A stretch of DNA of 64,000 bases from Bacteroidales bacterium (GCA_024409235.1 JAKSUA010000004.1:62001-126000); one strand, 5' to 3'. Shown: positions 1-10,107, counted from the stretch's first letter. The notes: generated from the sequence alone by a model not told the origin. Made by a program: numbers and translations.

Positions 1-357
1 GAACAAGGACAAATGTTTGGAGTAACAATAGAACAACCACCGTCAATTGGTCATTATCTTTTCGACGGAGAAACTATTTCTGTAGGTAACATTCAATTTA
101 AAGTAATTCATACACCAGGACACTCGCTTGGCTGCGTATGTTTTTACTGTGAAAAAGAGAAAATTGCATTTACCGGAGACACACTTTTTGCAAACTGCAT
201 AGGAAGAACAGACTTCTATGGAGGAAGTTATGAGTCAATTCTTAACTCATTAAAAGATAAACTTTTACTTTTACCAGAAGACACAAAAGTCCTTCCTGGA
301 CACGGTCCTTACACCACAATAAGAGAAGAGAAAAACACAAATCCATATATACAATGA
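1..357 (+). CDS. MBL-fold metallohydrolase (glyoxalase II-like), 5' partial
   Basis: C-terminal part of a metallo-beta-lactamase-fold hydrolase; the frame is open to the window edge, so the gene starts upstream. Visible motifs are the HTPGHS metal-binding loop, the TGDTLF strand with the bridging Asp, a GRTDF segment and the terminal LPGHGP histidine, in the order expected of hydroxyacylglutathione hydrolase/YcbL-type enzymes. This family hydrolyses thioesters such as S-lactoylglutathione, but the Bacteroidota members are mostly uncharacterised and the substrate cannot be told here. The stop codon overlaps the tsaB start by 4 bases (ATGA), so the two are probably translationally coupled. Confidence 0.88.
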   Translation, partial: EQGQMFGVTIEQPPSIGHYLFDGETISVGNIQFKVIHTPGHSLGCVCFYCEKEKIAFTGDTLFANCIGRTDFYGGSYESILNSLKDKLLLLPEDTKVLPGHGPYTTIREEKNTNPYIQ

Positions 358-1046
358 AGAAAATTTTAAGCATTGAAACCGCAACAACCGTCTGTTCTGT
401 CGCTATTCACGCAGACGGAACTTGTATTGCCGTTAAGGAAATACAAGAACAAAATGCTCATTCAGAAAAACTTACAGTTCTTATTGAAGAAATTCTACAA
501 GAGCAGAAATTACAAGTATCCGATTTAAGTGCCATAGCAATTTCCAAAGGTCCTGGATCATACACAGGATTACGTATCGGTGCATCAGTAGCAAAAGGCC
601 TTTGTTACGCTTGTTCCCTACCTCTTATAACCGTCGATACTCTTCAAGCAATAGCATTAGAATGCAAAAACAAAATAAACATCGACAGTCCTGAGAATGT
701 TTACATGCCAATGATTGACGCAAGAAGAATGGAAGTTTACACATCGCAATGGGACTCAAACATGAACACTCTTCAAGAAACTAACGCGTTAATCGTTACA
801 GAAGAAACAAACAATATTTTTGATTCCACAAAACATTACTTTTTGTGCGGTGACGGCAGCAAAAAATGTCAGGAAACACTTAAAGGAAAAAACATATCAT
901 TTATCAACAATATAAAAGCAACAGCAAAAACTATTGGTGATATCGCAAGCACCATGTACGACAACAAAGATTTTGCTGATATTGCATATTTTGAACCATT
1001 CTATTTAAAAGAATTTCAGGCTACAACCCCAAAGAAATTGTTATAA
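354..1046 (+). CDS. tsaB: tRNA threonylcarbamoyladenosine biosynthesis protein TsaB
   Basis: A 230-residue protein of the YeaZ/TsaB family. It opens with the ASKHA-fold strand ILSIETATT, followed by the QNAHSEKL segment and the KGPGSYTGLRIG loop that are diagnostic of TsaB. TsaB is the non-catalytic partner of TsaD; together with TsaE they transfer threonylcarbamoyl from TC-AMP to A37 of ANN-decoding tRNAs in the cytoplasm. The length fits the family. The start overlaps the preceding hydrolase stop by 4 bases and the stop abuts the next ATG directly, so the three genes form a tight plus-strand unit. Confidence 0.95.
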   Translation: MKKILSIETATTVCSVAIHADGTCIAVKEIQEQNAHSEKLTVLIEEILQEQKLQVSDLSAIAISKGPGSYTGLRIGASVAKGLCYACSLPLITVDTLQAIALECKNKINIDSPENVYMPMIDARRMEVYTSQWDSNMNTLQETNALIVTEETNNIFDSTKHYFLCGDGSKKCQETLKGKNISFINNIKATAKTIGDIASTMYDNKDFADIAYFEPFYLKEFQATTPKKLL

Positions 1047-2321
1047 ATGACAGAAGCTTTTTTGCAGTATGTCTGGCAACATCAATTGATTTGCCTGGAC
1101 AAACTATATACTATTGATAACGAAAAGATTACCGTTATAAAAACAGGAACTTTCAACACAAATGCAGGCCCAGACTTTTTAAACGCTAAAATAAAAATTG
1201 GCGATACTGTTTGGGCAGGAGACGTTGAAATACACATTAAATCAAGTGATTGGTATGTACATAAACATCATACTCAACAATCATACAACAGTGTTATTCT
1301 GCACGTTGTTGCTACATGTGACAAGAAAGTTCTTTCTGAAAAAGGTATGAATATACCAACACTAGTTATCCCAATCCTACCACATATATCTCTAAACTAC
1401 AAGAATTTAAGCAATATCTCGAGTGATATTCGATGCAGTAGTCATTTACGAAATATCGATTCGTTCAAAATCACAATGTACTTGGAACGATTAACTGCGG
1501 AGAGATTTGAAGAAAAAGCAATGTACATCAAAAATCTATTCCATGAAAACACAAATGACTGGGACGAAACATGTTATCAACTATTAGCAAAAAATCTTGG
1601 TTTTAAAGTTAACAGTGATGGATTTGAATTGTTGGCAAAGTCACTGCCACTTCGCATTATAAAAAAACATACAGACAATTTATTTCAAATAGAAGCCCTT
1701 TTATTCGGACAAGCAAATCTTCTGAACAACAATAGTTCCGAAGAATATGAGAAGTCGCTATTTAAGGAATATTGTTTTCTACAAAAAAAATATAATTTAA
1801 CTCCGATTAGCTCAACATGGTGGAAATTCGCAAGAATGAGACCATATAATTTCCCAACAATAAAAATATCTCAACTTGCGAATATTTTATTTTCAATCAA
1901 TTACTTAACCACTTTTATAGTTGAAGCAAAATCAATAAAAAAAGTTTCTAATCTATTTAACTGTCAAACTGATTCTTTTTGGGAAACCCATTACTCGTTC
2001 AATAAACAATCACCCAAACACACTACCTATTTAGGAAAGCAAGCAATTGAAACACTTCTTATCAATACAATTATTCCATTTTTATACACATACGGAAAAG
2101 AACATAACAACGAAGAACTAAAGCAAAGAGCTTATGATTTTCTAATAAGTATCAAACAAGAGAATAATTCAATTGTAACTAAATGGAAAGAATCTGGTAT
2201 AAAAATATCAAATGCCTTTGACACGCAGGGACTTCTTCAACTTTATAACTGTTACTGTAAAAAAGGACTTTGTACACGTTGTTCCATCGGACATATTGTA
2301 CTAAATCGGAAATCACAATAG
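1047..2321 (+). CDS. DUF2851 family protein
   Basis: A 424-residue protein matching the Bacteroidota/Chlorobi family DUF2851: early TFNTNAGPDFLNAKIKIG segment, then AGDVEIHIKSSDW and HHTQQSYNSVILHVV, all conserved in the family as I remember it. The C-terminus carries clustered cysteines (CYCKKGLCTRC), possibly a metal site. No catalytic function has been established for the family. The ATG follows the tsaB stop with no gap. The last 9 bases overlap the convergent mqnA gene. Confidence 0.85.
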   Translation: MTEAFLQYVWQHQLICLDKLYTIDNEKITVIKTGTFNTNAGPDFLNAKIKIGDTVWAGDVEIHIKSSDWYVHKHHTQQSYNSVILHVVATCDKKVLSEKGMNIPTLVIPILPHISLNYKNLSNISSDIRCSSHLRNIDSFKITMYLERLTAERFEEKAMYIKNLFHENTNDWDETCYQLLAKNLGFKVNSDGFELLAKSLPLRIIKKHTDNLFQIEALLFGQANLLNNNSSEEYEKSLFKEYCFLQKKYNLTPISSTWWKFARMRPYNFPTIKISQLANILFSINYLTTFIVEAKSIKKVSNLFNCQTDSFWETHYSFNKQSPKHTTYLGKQAIETLLINTIIPFLYTYGKEHNNEELKQRAYDFLISIKQENNSIVTKWKESGIKISNAFDTQGLLQLYNCYCKKGLCTRCSIGHIVLNRKSQ

Positions 2322-3062
2322 ATTCAAAGCCTTAGCTTTCTCGAAAAATAATTCTATTGCTTGATATTTTTCGTTGTTTAAACTAAACTCAACACTTTGA
2401 TGCAGATAATTATGAATATCAAATGAAAACGACTTATTGGTAAAGCGAATTGCTTCATCTATATGATTAATTCCGTACTCACAGGCTGAATCAAAATCCT
2501 GAATAAAGGATTCCGACAATTTTTTATTTGCAACCCAGGCGGCAAACACAAATGGCAGTTTGAATGCATTATACCATTCTGAGGCTAAATCATATACATA
2601 CTCAAACTTTGCAGCATTATTTAAAGCCCGATCTCCAATTATAACTTTTGCAGAAGAATCGCCTAAAAATTCATATCCTTCATTCCCCATTTCAAATTTC
2701 GGTGATATATTCCACACATATTTTGCAAGAATCTGAACAAGGATATTTGACGTTTTTGACTGATAATCAAGTGTTATTCTTTCAATTTTATCTAAAGGGA
2801 CATTTGAACACAGCAAGACAGAATCAACTCGTTTTGTTGCACTAATACAATATTTTGAAATTATTTGTGCATTAGGTATTAAAGGAATAGCACCTACAGA
2901 AATGATTGATAAATCAACCTTATTATCACATAACATTCCTGCTACTTGCGAAGGATAACCATAAGAAAAAACAGCAAGACTCTGCAAAGCCTTGCTGTTT
3001 AACAATCCATATGTAAAAGGTATCGTATTGCTATAATTAATAATCGAAACCCTAGTCTTCAT
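2313..3062 (-). CDS. mqnA: Chorismate dehydratase MqnA (futalosine menaquinone pathway)
   Basis: A 249-residue periplasmic-binding-protein-like enzyme of the MqnA/MqnD family. The N-terminus RVSIINYSNTIPFTYGL and the later DLSIISVGAIPLIP segment are typical of MqnA, which dehydrates chorismate to 3-[(1-carboxyvinyl)oxy]benzoate as the first step of the futalosine route to menaquinone. MqnD is related but MqnA is the better fit because of the early N-Y-x-N-T-x-P-F pattern. It is the last gene of the minus-strand operon from rsfS and starts on the last base of the psd stop region. The 3' end overlaps the convergent DUF2851 gene by 9 bases. Confidence 0.88.
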   Translation of the reverse strand: MKTRVSIINYSNTIPFTYGLLNSKALQSLAVFSYGYPSQVAGMLCDNKVDLSIISVGAIPLIPNAQIISKYCISATKRVDSVLLCSNVPLDKIERITLDYQSKTSNILVQILAKYVWNISPKFEMGNEGYEFLGDSSAKVIIGDRALNNAAKFEYVYDLASEWYNAFKLPFVFAAWVANKKLSESFIQDFDSACEYGINHIDEAIRFTNKSFSFDIHNYLHQSVEFSLNNEKYQAIELFFEKAKALNLL

Positions 3063-3712
3063 TACTTAGTTGCAATCAAAGTTTGCCCGCCACGTACTTT
3101 TTGATTTAGATTCACCACAACATTTAAGTCCTTTGGAATAAACATATCAACACGCGAACCAAATTTTATAAATCCTAGTTCCTGACTTTGAGAAACCTCA
3201 TCACCAACCTCAGCATACGTCACAATTCTTCGAGCAACCGCACCTGCAATCTGACGACATAAAATATTTCCACAGCTTGTCTCTAGAAGAATGGATGTTC
3301 TCTCGTTTTTTATAGATGATTTAGGATTAAAAGCAGGCAACTTAACACCATCATGATGATCGCTTTCTATAACCTTTCCTGCTATTGGATAACGATTTAC
3401 ATGCACATTTAAAGGGGACATGAATATAGATATCTGCTTGCAGTCACAATGCAAATAATCATCTTCAAAAACATCTTCGATAACTACAACTTCACCATCT
3501 GCTGGAGCTATCAAACCTTCGGAATCCTGAACCAAAACTCTTTTTGGTATACGAAAGAAACCTGCTATGGCAATGGTAAAAACTATTGACATGCCAACAA
3601 ATAAAGACAACAACCATATAGGAGTTGCAATTTGCAGCAAATATAGGTTCAACAAGCAAAGAATGCCGAACACTAAAATTATAGTAGAATATCCTTCTTT
3701 ATGTATTTTCAC
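3062..3712 (-). CDS. psd: Phosphatidylserine decarboxylase (short, pyruvoyl-type)
   Basis: A 216-residue protein of the short PSD family. Two N-terminal hydrophobic segments (about residues 9-27 and 31-50) anchor it in the inner membrane. The catalytic core holds GLIAPADGEVV, the HVNRYPIAG stretch and, near residue 185, FGSRVD, where cleavage between Gly and Ser would generate the pyruvoyl prosthetic group. It converts phosphatidylserine to phosphatidylethanolamine. It sits 11 bases after cdsA, which supplies CDP-diacylglycerol, so the phospholipid genes are together. Confidence 0.93.
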   Translation of the reverse strand: MKIHKEGYSTIILVFGILCLLNLYLLQIATPIWLLSLFVGMSIVFTIAIAGFFRIPKRVLVQDSEGLIAPADGEVVVIEDVFEDDYLHCDCKQISIFMSPLNVHVNRYPIAGKVIESDHHDGVKLPAFNPKSSIKNERTSILLETSCGNILCRQIAGAVARRIVTYAEVGDEVSQSQELGFIKFGSRVDMFIPKDLNVVVNLNQKVRGGQTLIATK

Positions 3713-3723
3713 AACAGAGTCTT

Positions 3724-4539
3724 TTAAAATATTTGCAAATATGCAAAAAAAGCTGGAATTGAAAAAATAACACTGTCAAATCTGTCAAGAAAGCCTCCAT
3801 GTCCAGGCATAATTGCACCAGAATCTTTTATTCCTAAATAGCGTTTATATTTAGACTCCACAAGATCACCTAACGTCGCAAATATCACAACTATCACAGC
3901 AAGTCCTACAAAAATAAAATCATTCATATACAAGGCAATACCAACAGACAAAAGTATTGTTATTAGCACACCGCCAATCAATCCTTCTATCGTTTTCTTA
4001 GGAGAAATCTGAGGACATAACAAATGTTTTCCAAAAAACATTCCCGAAAAGTATGCAAACACATCATTCGCCCAAGTAAACAAAAACAAACAGAATATCA
4101 TTAATGCAGCATAATCTTGTCCATATCCTATACGGTACAAACAATCTTTCATAAAACAAGCCAACAACGTAAAAGGTACGCAAACGTATAGAATGCCACA
4201 AAAAGCAAATGATATCCTATGATAAGGTTCTTCATCCTCACGGAAAACTTCTACTGCAAACAACATTAATGCAAACAAAACAATAAAAGGTAATGTTGAG
4301 AATTTTCCTGCATACAAAGGAACGATTGGATATAAGTATAACGCAACAGCAAGCCCGTTCGAAAGAACTAAATCTACTGTTATATTCTTTACCTTCAAAT
4401 TTTTATAAAACTCATTCAGTGCACATAACATAATCACACCAAACGCAAGAAAAAATACTGGTACAGTTGTAAACAATGCAGATAAAATTATTATAGCATA
4501 CACAATTGCCGATGCAGTACGGATAAGAACTTTTCTCAT
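3724..4539 (-). CDS. cdsA: Phosphatidate cytidylyltransferase
   Basis: A 271-residue polytopic membrane protein with about seven hydrophobic segments. The CDP-diacylglycerol synthase signature is at the C-terminal end: SPKKTIEGLIGG, then GDLVESKYKR and IKDSGAIMPGHGGFLDRFDS. It makes CDP-diacylglycerol from phosphatidate and CTP at the inner membrane, the precursor for PE and acidic phospholipids. It lies one base after the LUD gene and 11 bases before psd in the same operon. Confidence 0.95.
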   Translation of the reverse strand: MRKVLIRTASAIVYAIIILSALFTTVPVFFLAFGVIMLCALNEFYKNLKVKNITVDLVLSNGLAVALYLYPIVPLYAGKFSTLPFIVLFALMLFAVEVFREDEEPYHRISFAFCGILYVCVPFTLLACFMKDCLYRIGYGQDYAALMIFCLFLFTWANDVFAYFSGMFFGKHLLCPQISPKKTIEGLIGGVLITILLSVGIALYMNDFIFVGLAVIVVIFATLGDLVESKYKRYLGIKDSGAIMPGHGGFLDRFDSVIFSIPAFFAYLQIF

Positions 4540-4540
4540 T

Positions 4541-5176
4541 TTATTTTACAATTAAAACATAAAGATTTTTAGGACCATGAGCACCTAGAACAAGTGTTTT
4601 CTCAATATCCGAAGTTCTACTTGGACCAGTAATAGCTGTTACCTGAGAAGGGAACTTATTGCCATATTTTCCTTCTATCACATCTATACATTCTGCCAAA
4701 TCAGGACATATTTGATTTGCATATGCCAGAACGATATGCGTTTCTGCAGCAGAAATCAGTCTTCTTCCTTCTATTTGTGCAGAGGAAACAAAAATACTTC
4801 CTGTTCTTGCAGCCAAAGCTTCACATGTAGTTAATGAAAATTTGGCTACACGTGCATATTCGCTATCTGTGTTATATGGTATGCTGTTTTTTTCTAAAAT
4901 CTGCAATAAATCCTTATTGTTACAAAGCAGAACCTCTTCCCCAATAATTTCTTTTATACGAACAATGGCTGCATCAACAGATTCTACGACTTCAGGCTTT
5001 CCTGCAACAATTTTTAGTTTCTCACAATATACCTCACACAAATCACCCTCAGGCTGCACAAAATAATCCTTTGTTGAAACTAACTTTTCATATGTATCAT
5101 ATTGGGGATTTTTTTCCACAGATGCTAAATCACCCAATATTAAATCTCTATTTTTTTCAGATATTGACTTACTCAT
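4541..5176 (-). CDS. LUD domain (LutC/YkgG) family protein
   Basis: A 211-residue protein of the LUD fold shared with LutC, a component of the lactate utilisation complex. Visible features are the TCEALAARTGSIFVSS segment, ETHIVLAYANQI and the ITGPSRTSDIEKTLVLGAHGPKNLYV stretch (read in two parts), typical of LutC-like proteins. There is no LutA or LutB nearby, so a lactate role is not supported; the gene is instead fixed in the rsfS-ftsH-cdsA operon, an arrangement I recall from other Bacteroidetes. Its ATG overlaps the ftsH stop by 8 bases. Confidence 0.85.
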   Translation of the reverse strand: MSKSISEKNRDLILGDLASVEKNPQYDTYEKLVSTKDYFVQPEGDLCEVYCEKLKIVAGKPEVVESVDAAIVRIKEIIGEEVLLCNNKDLLQILEKNSIPYNTDSEYARVAKFSLTTCEALAARTGSIFVSSAQIEGRRLISAAETHIVLAYANQICPDLAECIDVIEGKYGNKFPSQVTAITGPSRTSDIEKTLVLGAHGPKNLYVLIVK

Positions 5177-7139
5177 TGTCTTTTATTGTTTCTTCTACAA
5201 TTTTTTGAGGTTCTTCAAACGGACGTTTTCCAAAGATTTTTTCCAAATCTTCACTAAAAATCACTTCACGTTCCAACAAAAGTTCTGCAAGACGGACAAA
5301 TCCTTCCTGATTTTTTGTTAAAATATCATAGGCACGTTGATATGATTTTCTAATTATTTCCTGAGCCTCGGAATCAATCAATCTCTCCATTTCTCCACCA
5401 TAAGGCTTTCCAAACGAATACTCGGATTGACCTGTGGAATCATAGAAACTTAGATTACCTATTTTGTCACTCATTCCATAATACTGAACCATTGCATAGG
5501 CCTGTTTAGTAACTTTCTCCAAGTCATTCAAAGCACCAGTTGATATTTTCCCAAAAGTGATTTGTTCTGCAACACGACCGCCTAGCGTTGCACATAATTC
5601 ATCAAGAATTTGTTCTTTAGTTACTATTTGACGTTCTTCTGGCAAATACCAAGCAGCACCCAACGCACGACCACGTGGAATTATAGTAACTTTAATTAAC
5701 GGATGTGCAAATTCTAAGAACCAACTTAACGTTGCGTGTCCAGCTTCATGAAACGCAATAGTTCTCTTTTCATCCATTGACATTATTTTATTACGTTTCT
5801 CTAAACCACCGACAATTCTATCTATCGCATCAAGAAAATCCTGCTTTTCAACCTTTTTCTTGTCATGACGTGCTGCAATCAAAGCAGCCTCATTACAAAC
5901 ATTTGCAATATCTGCTCCTGAAAAACCAGGTGTCTGTTTTGCAAGAAAAGACGCTTCTATGTCCTCTGCCAATTTTAACGGACGTAAATGAACCTTAAAT
6001 ATAGCTTCACGTTCTGGTAATTCCGGCAATTCAACGTTTATTTGGCGATCAAATCTACCTGCACGCAACAAAGCTTTATCAAGAATTTCCGCACGGTTTG
6101 TTGCAGCTAAAACAATTACACCCGAATCCGTACCGAAGCCATCCATTTCCGTAAGCAGCTGATTAAGAGTACTTTCTCTTTCATCATTTGTATTATATCC
6201 ATTTTTCCCACGAGCACGTCCAATAGCGTCAATCTCATCAATAAATATAATACATGGAGCCTTAGACTTTGCTTCCTTAAACAAATCTCGTACACGAGCA
6301 GCACCAACACCAACAAACATCTCAACAAAATCGGAGCCTGCAAGAGAGAAAAAAGGAACACCAGCTTCTCCAGCTACCGCCTTTGCCAACAATGTTTTTC
6401 CAGTTCCTGGAGGGCCTACAAGCAAAGCACCTTTTGGTATTTTTCCTCCTAGTTCCGTATATTTCTTAGGATTTTTCAAAAAGTCAACAATCTCTCTAAT
6501 TTCAACTTTTGCTTCTTCCAAACCAGCAACATCTTTGAAAGTTGTTTTCACTTTATCTTCGTTCTCAAACAATTTTGCGCGAGATTTACCAATATTGAAA
6601 ATACCTCCGCCCATTCCGCCACCACTTCCAGAGCCTCCGCCCATTTTTCGCATAAAAAACATCCACATTACCAGTAATAATACCAACGGCATTATCCATC
6701 CAATAATTTCACCGATATAATTATGCTTTGTCTGATATTCAATATTTACGTTCGTATTTTCAATTTTCTTTTCGAAATTGTCAACAGAACCAATCGTCAT
6801 AGTATAATCAGGATTATTCTTACCATGACCGACACTATTAGCTGTTAAATAAATATCAACATACTCTCTATTAACAACAACCACTTTTTCGATTTCTCCA
6901 TTACGTAATTTTGCATCAAATTCCGTTGAAGAAATTTTCTTTGGACTTCCGCTAAAATCTACAAAACTAAAAACGGCAAAGGCAACTAGCAATATCACAT
7001 AAAGCCAAACATTTCCACCTCCATTTACGTTTTTAGGATTTTTAAAATTCTTAAAATCCGGATGTCCAAACGGGTTGTGTTTAGAATCTTTCTTTTCGTT
7101 CTTTTGTTGGTTATTAGTATTTTTTGATTCTTCTGCCAT
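5169..7139 (-). CDS. ftsH: ATP-dependent zinc metalloprotease FtsH
   Basis: A 656-residue membrane AAA+ protease. Order: basic Asn/Lys-rich cytoplasmic tail (1-40), TM1 (about 44-62), periplasmic domain, TM2 (about 145-163), a Gly/Ser-rich linker, Walker A GPPGTGKT (242-249), Walker B FIDEID (299-304), the second-region RAGRFDR (359-365) and the zinc site HEAGH (464-468). It degrades unassembled or damaged membrane proteins and some soluble regulators. All catalytic residues are present. It follows rsfS by 6 bases and overlaps the LUD gene by 8 bases, so expression is probably driven from the rsfS promoter. Confidence 0.97.
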   Translation of the reverse strand: MAEESKNTNNQQKNEKKDSKHNPFGHPDFKNFKNPKNVNGGGNVWLYVILLVAFAVFSFVDFSGSPKKISSTEFDAKLRNGEIEKVVVVNREYVDIYLTANSVGHGKNNPDYTMTIGSVDNFEKKIENTNVNIEYQTKHNYIGEIIGWIMPLVLLLVMWMFFMRKMGGGSGSGGGMGGGIFNIGKSRAKLFENEDKVKTTFKDVAGLEEAKVEIREIVDFLKNPKKYTELGGKIPKGALLVGPPGTGKTLLAKAVAGEAGVPFFSLAGSDFVEMFVGVGAARVRDLFKEAKSKAPCIIFIDEIDAIGRARGKNGYNTNDERESTLNQLLTEMDGFGTDSGVIVLAATNRAEILDKALLRAGRFDRQINVELPELPEREAIFKVHLRPLKLAEDIEASFLAKQTPGFSGADIANVCNEAALIAARHDKKKVEKQDFLDAIDRIVGGLEKRNKIMSMDEKRTIAFHEAGHATLSWFLEFAHPLIKVTIIPRGRALGAAWYLPEERQIVTKEQILDELCATLGGRVAEQITFGKISTGALNDLEKVTKQAYAMVQYYGMSDKIGNLSFYDSTGQSEYSFGKPYGGEMERLIDSEAQEIIRKSYQRAYDILTKNQEGFVRLAELLLEREVIFSEDLEKIFGKRPFEEPQKIVEETIKDNE

Positions 7140-7145
7140 AAATTC

Positions 7146-7511
7146 TTATTGTTCGTTAGGATAATCTTTTCTTATACAATCTGCCCACAAGTCCTCCAGT
7201 TTATAGAATTCGCGAACATGAGGTTGAAAAACATGAACAATCACATCGCCATAATCAAGAAAAATCCACTCTGCATTTTCCTGTCCTGCACTTCCCCACA
7301 CTTTCTCTCCTATTTTTTTACGAGTATAATCTTCCACTTCATCAGCAATTGCATCAACCTGAGTTGATGAATCACCCTCACAAATCACAAAAAAGCGACA
7401 AATTGCATTATCTATCTTTTTAAAATCAAGAGTTACAATATTTTTACCTTTCTTCTCCTGAATTGCTTCTACAATTGTTTTCACCAATTGGTTCACAGTT
7501 ACTTTCGCCAT
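7146..7511 (-). CDS. rsfS: Ribosomal silencing factor RsfS
   Basis: A 121-residue protein of the RsfS/Iojap family: KIDNAICRFFVICEGDS near residue 30, then the WIFLDYGDVIVHVFQP stretch that marks the family. RsfS binds ribosomal protein uL14 and blocks 30S-50S joining under nutrient limitation. It is the first gene of the rsfS-ftsH-LUD-cdsA-psd-mqnA operon. A TATATTTG -7 box lies about 25 bases upstream at 7536-7543, in the gap before the namZ-like gene. Confidence 0.94.
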   Translation of the reverse strand: MAKVTVNQLVKTIVEAIQEKKGKNIVTLDFKKIDNAICRFFVICEGDSSTQVDAIADEVEDYTRKKIGEKVWGSAGQENAEWIFLDYGDVIVHVFQPHVREFYKLEDLWADCIRKDYPNEQ

Positions 7512-7535
7512 TTTGTATCTTTCTATAAAACGTTA

Positions 7536-7543
7536 CAAATATA
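7536..7543 (-). promoter_or_regulatory. Putative -7 box of the rsfS-ftsH operon
   Basis: Minus-strand TATATTTG matches the Bacteroidetes TAnnTTTG -7 element and would place transcription start about 20 nt before the rsfS ATG. A TTTG lies 15 bases further upstream, shorter than the usual spacing, so the -33 element is uncertain. Confidence 0.5.
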
Positions 7544-7557
7544 CAATTTTCCACCCA

Positions 7558-8769
7558 TCAAAAATCTGTGTATAATAGATATTTTTGGCGTATTTGTCGA
7601 AAAGCATTCAAATCGTCTTCCCAAGACTTTCTAATTTCTTCTTCGGACAAACCTGATTCAATTGCTTTCTGTAATTCTGTTGTTCCAGCTAATTTTGTAA
7701 AGAAACTATTAAAAAACGGCTCAGAACCGCCATAATTTTTGTACGCATCAAGCCAAACGGAAATATTTAATCTTCCACAATCAAAACCTCCCCCTCTCAA
7801 ATTTTTTCCATAACATGTTTCCCCTTTATATAATGGATTCGACGCACCTTTTCTGCTTTCTGGCACAAAAGAGAAATCTTTTTCCTTAAATTGAGGATGT
7901 CCATAAACCTGAAATGGAAATTCAGTCCCACGGCCAACACTGATTCTTGTTCCCTCAAAAAGACAAAGTGTTGGATAACAACATATTGCCGTCATATTCG
8001 GCAAATTTGGAGAAGGAGGAATTGGAATAGCATAATACGTACCATGTTCATAACCATCGCATGTTACTACATGCAAATCACATTGCACGCCATTTTTCAA
8101 CCATTTTTCTCCATTTACCATCTGAGCATATTCTGCAATTGTCATTCCATGCGCTATTGGAACAGGGTGCATTCCTACGAATGAAGAATATTCCTGTTTT
8201 AAAACAGGACCATCAATAAATTCAGTAGGATTCGGTCTGTCCAAAACCCAAAATGAAACATTATTTTCCGCACAAGCCTCCATAACATAATGCATTGTTG
8301 ATATATACGTATAAAAACGAACGCCAACATCCTGAATATCAAATACCACAACATCAATTCCCTGCAAATCTTCCACAGTAGGCTTTTTATGTTTTCCATA
8401 TAACGAAATCAGTGGTAATCCTGTTACTTTATCAATTCCATCATTTACTGCTGCACCAGCATCCTCCACACCACGAAAACCATGTTCCGGAGTAAATATT
8501 TTCTTCACAGATATTCCGCTTTTTAAAAGAGTGTCAACGAGATGCGTGTTTACAACCATTGATGTTTGATTTCCTACTACAGCAACATTTTTCCCCTGCA
8601 AGAAAGGTAAATAAACTGGCATTCTTTCTGCACCAACCTTCACCGAAGCAAGCTCCATATCTTCTACATTTTTTTCTTCTTTTTCTTTCGTATTTGTTTT
8701 TAAACAAAACGCACAAAAAAACAGAGAAATCAAGCAAACTAAAGTGATTATCAGATTAAATCGTTTCAT
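7558..8769 (-). CDS. namZ: DUF1343 / NamZ-like exo-beta-N-acetylmuramidase
   Basis: A 403-residue exported protein: an N-terminal signal or anchor (KRFNLIITLVCLISLFFCAFC) and then the DUF1343 core with GNQTSMV, FTPEHGFRG, VFDIQDVGVRFYTY, VLDRPNP and the PSPNLPNM-CYPTLCLFEGTRISVGRGTE region. The Bacillus homologue NamZ (YbbC) releases N-acetylmuramate from the non-reducing end of peptidoglycan fragments, so a periplasmic cell-wall recycling role is likely by family. A lipidated form ending at the first Cys is possible. It is divergent from the permease gene at 8811. Confidence 0.85.
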   Translation of the reverse strand: MKRFNLIITLVCLISLFFCAFCLKTNTKEKEEKNVEDMELASVKVGAERMPVYLPFLQGKNVAVVGNQTSMVVNTHLVDTLLKSGISVKKIFTPEHGFRGVEDAGAAVNDGIDKVTGLPLISLYGKHKKPTVEDLQGIDVVVFDIQDVGVRFYTYISTMHYVMEACAENNVSFWVLDRPNPTEFIDGPVLKQEYSSFVGMHPVPIAHGMTIAEYAQMVNGEKWLKNGVQCDLHVVTCDGYEHGTYYAIPIPPSPNLPNMTAICCYPTLCLFEGTRISVGRGTEFPFQVYGHPQFKEKDFSFVPESRKGASNPLYKGETCYGKNLRGGGFDCGRLNISVWLDAYKNYGGSEPFFNSFFTKLAGTTELQKAIESGLSEEEIRKSWEDDLNAFRQIRQKYLLYTDF

Positions 8770-8784
8770 ATCAAACTATTTCGT

Positions 8785-8792
8785 TATTTTTG
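8785..8792 (+). promoter_or_regulatory. Putative -7 box of the LolC/E-type permease gene
   Basis: TATTTTTG fits TAnnTTTG. It predicts transcription start near 8797-8800, after the first in-frame TTG (8790), which argues that translation begins at the second TTG, 8811. No clear -33 element is seen. Confidence 0.45.
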
Positions 8793-8810
8793 CAATGCAA
8801 TAATATCATT

Positions 8811-10064
8811 TTGAACACAGAACTTTACATAGCAAAACAAATTTTACCGCATAAAGATACGGCAAATATTTCAAAGCCAATTGTAAATATAGCAATAATT
8901 GCAATTGCACTTGGTTTAGCGGTCATGATGATAGCCATTTCTGTTATCGTTGGCTTCAAATCAACTATATCTGAACAGATTTTCGGTTTCTCTTCTCACA
9001 TTGAAATTGTAAATTTCGACACAAACAACTCTTTTGAATCGTTACCAATTACTACCGACCAAGCAATAATAGAAAACATAAAAAAAGAAGATGCCGTTGT
9101 TCATATACAAACCTACGCAACAAAACCTGCATTAGTAAAAGTAAACGGTACCGCAAGAGGAATCGTAGTAAAAGGAATTGACTCCACATACAATTGGGAC
9201 TTCATAGAAAAACATCTCGTTGAAGGAAAGCGAATTGAATTCCCCACCGACACAACTACCGACAATGTAGTCATATCAAAAACACTTGCCAATCTTTTAC
9301 AACTCTCTATTGGTGACAAATTTATTACATCTTTTGTTCCTAACGATTCTCACAAAAAAGTTCGCAAACGCAGTTTTTTTGTGACAGGAATCTATGAGAC
9401 ACATCTTAATGAGATTGACGACAGATTTATTTTAATTGACATGCGGCACATTCAAAATCTAAACAACTGGGAATCAAACCAATGTACCGGATACGAAGTC
9501 TTTCTTAAAAACTATAAAAATCTTGATTTTCACAAGGAAACTATACAAGGAATTATAGGTTTTGATATAACACCAGATGCACAAAAACTTCGTGTTCAGA
9601 CATTAAAAGAAACAACTCCGCAAATTTTTGACTGGCTTTCATTACTCGACATGAATGCCTGGTTAATCATTGCATTAATGATTTTAGTAGCAGGAATGAA
9701 TATGATTACCGGGCTTCTTGTTATTATTCTTGAAAAAACAACAATGATTGGTGTTTTAAAAGCTCTTGGAACAGCAGACTTCAGTATACGAAAAATCTTC
9801 ATTTTTGTAGGAAGCCTACTAATTACCAAAGGACTTTTCTGGGGTAACATCATTGGTCTTGGATTATGCTTAATCCAATATTATTTTCATATTTTCACAC
9901 TTGATCCAACGATTTATTTCATGTCATTTGTACCTATTAAATTTAAATTTCTCTACATAATTCTATTAAATGTCGGAACATTTGTTTTAACATCGGCAAT
10001 GCTGATTTTACCGTCTATTTTGGTAACAAAAATCTCCCCTGCCGAAGCAATCCGTTTCGATTAA
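8811..10064 (+). CDS. ABC transporter permease of the LolC/LolE (FtsX-like) family
   Basis: About 417 residues. One TM near the N-terminus (NIAIIAIALGLAVMMIAISVIVGF), a large periplasmic MacB-PCD-like domain, then three TMs at the C-terminal end with the FtsX-type LLVIILEKTTMIGVLKALG motif and the SPAEAIRFD tail. LolC/E proteins extract lipoproteins from the inner membrane to LolA with the ATPase LolD; no ATPase or LolA gene is adjacent here. The start is a TTG: 8811 gives MNTELYIAKQ, the usual family N-terminus, while the longer TTG at 8790 falls inside the predicted promoter. Confidence 0.88.
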   Translation: MNTELYIAKQILPHKDTANISKPIVNIAIIAIALGLAVMMIAISVIVGFKSTISEQIFGFSSHIEIVNFDTNNSFESLPITTDQAIIENIKKEDAVVHIQTYATKPALVKVNGTARGIVVKGIDSTYNWDFIEKHLVEGKRIEFPTDTTTDNVVISKTLANLLQLSIGDKFITSFVPNDSHKKVRKRSFFVTGIYETHLNEIDDRFILIDMRHIQNLNNWESNQCTGYEVFLKNYKNLDFHKETIQGIIGFDITPDAQKLRVQTLKETTPQIFDWLSLLDMNAWLIIALMILVAGMNMITGLLVIILEKTTMIGVLKALGTADFSIRKIFIFVGSLLITKGLFWGNIIGLGLCLIQYYFHIFTLDPTIYFMSFVPIKFKFLYIILLNVGTFVLTSAMLILPSILVTKISPAEAIRFD

Positions 10065-10107
10065 TTCAATTATAGCTTAATATCAACCTTCATTTTGCAA
10101 TTAATTG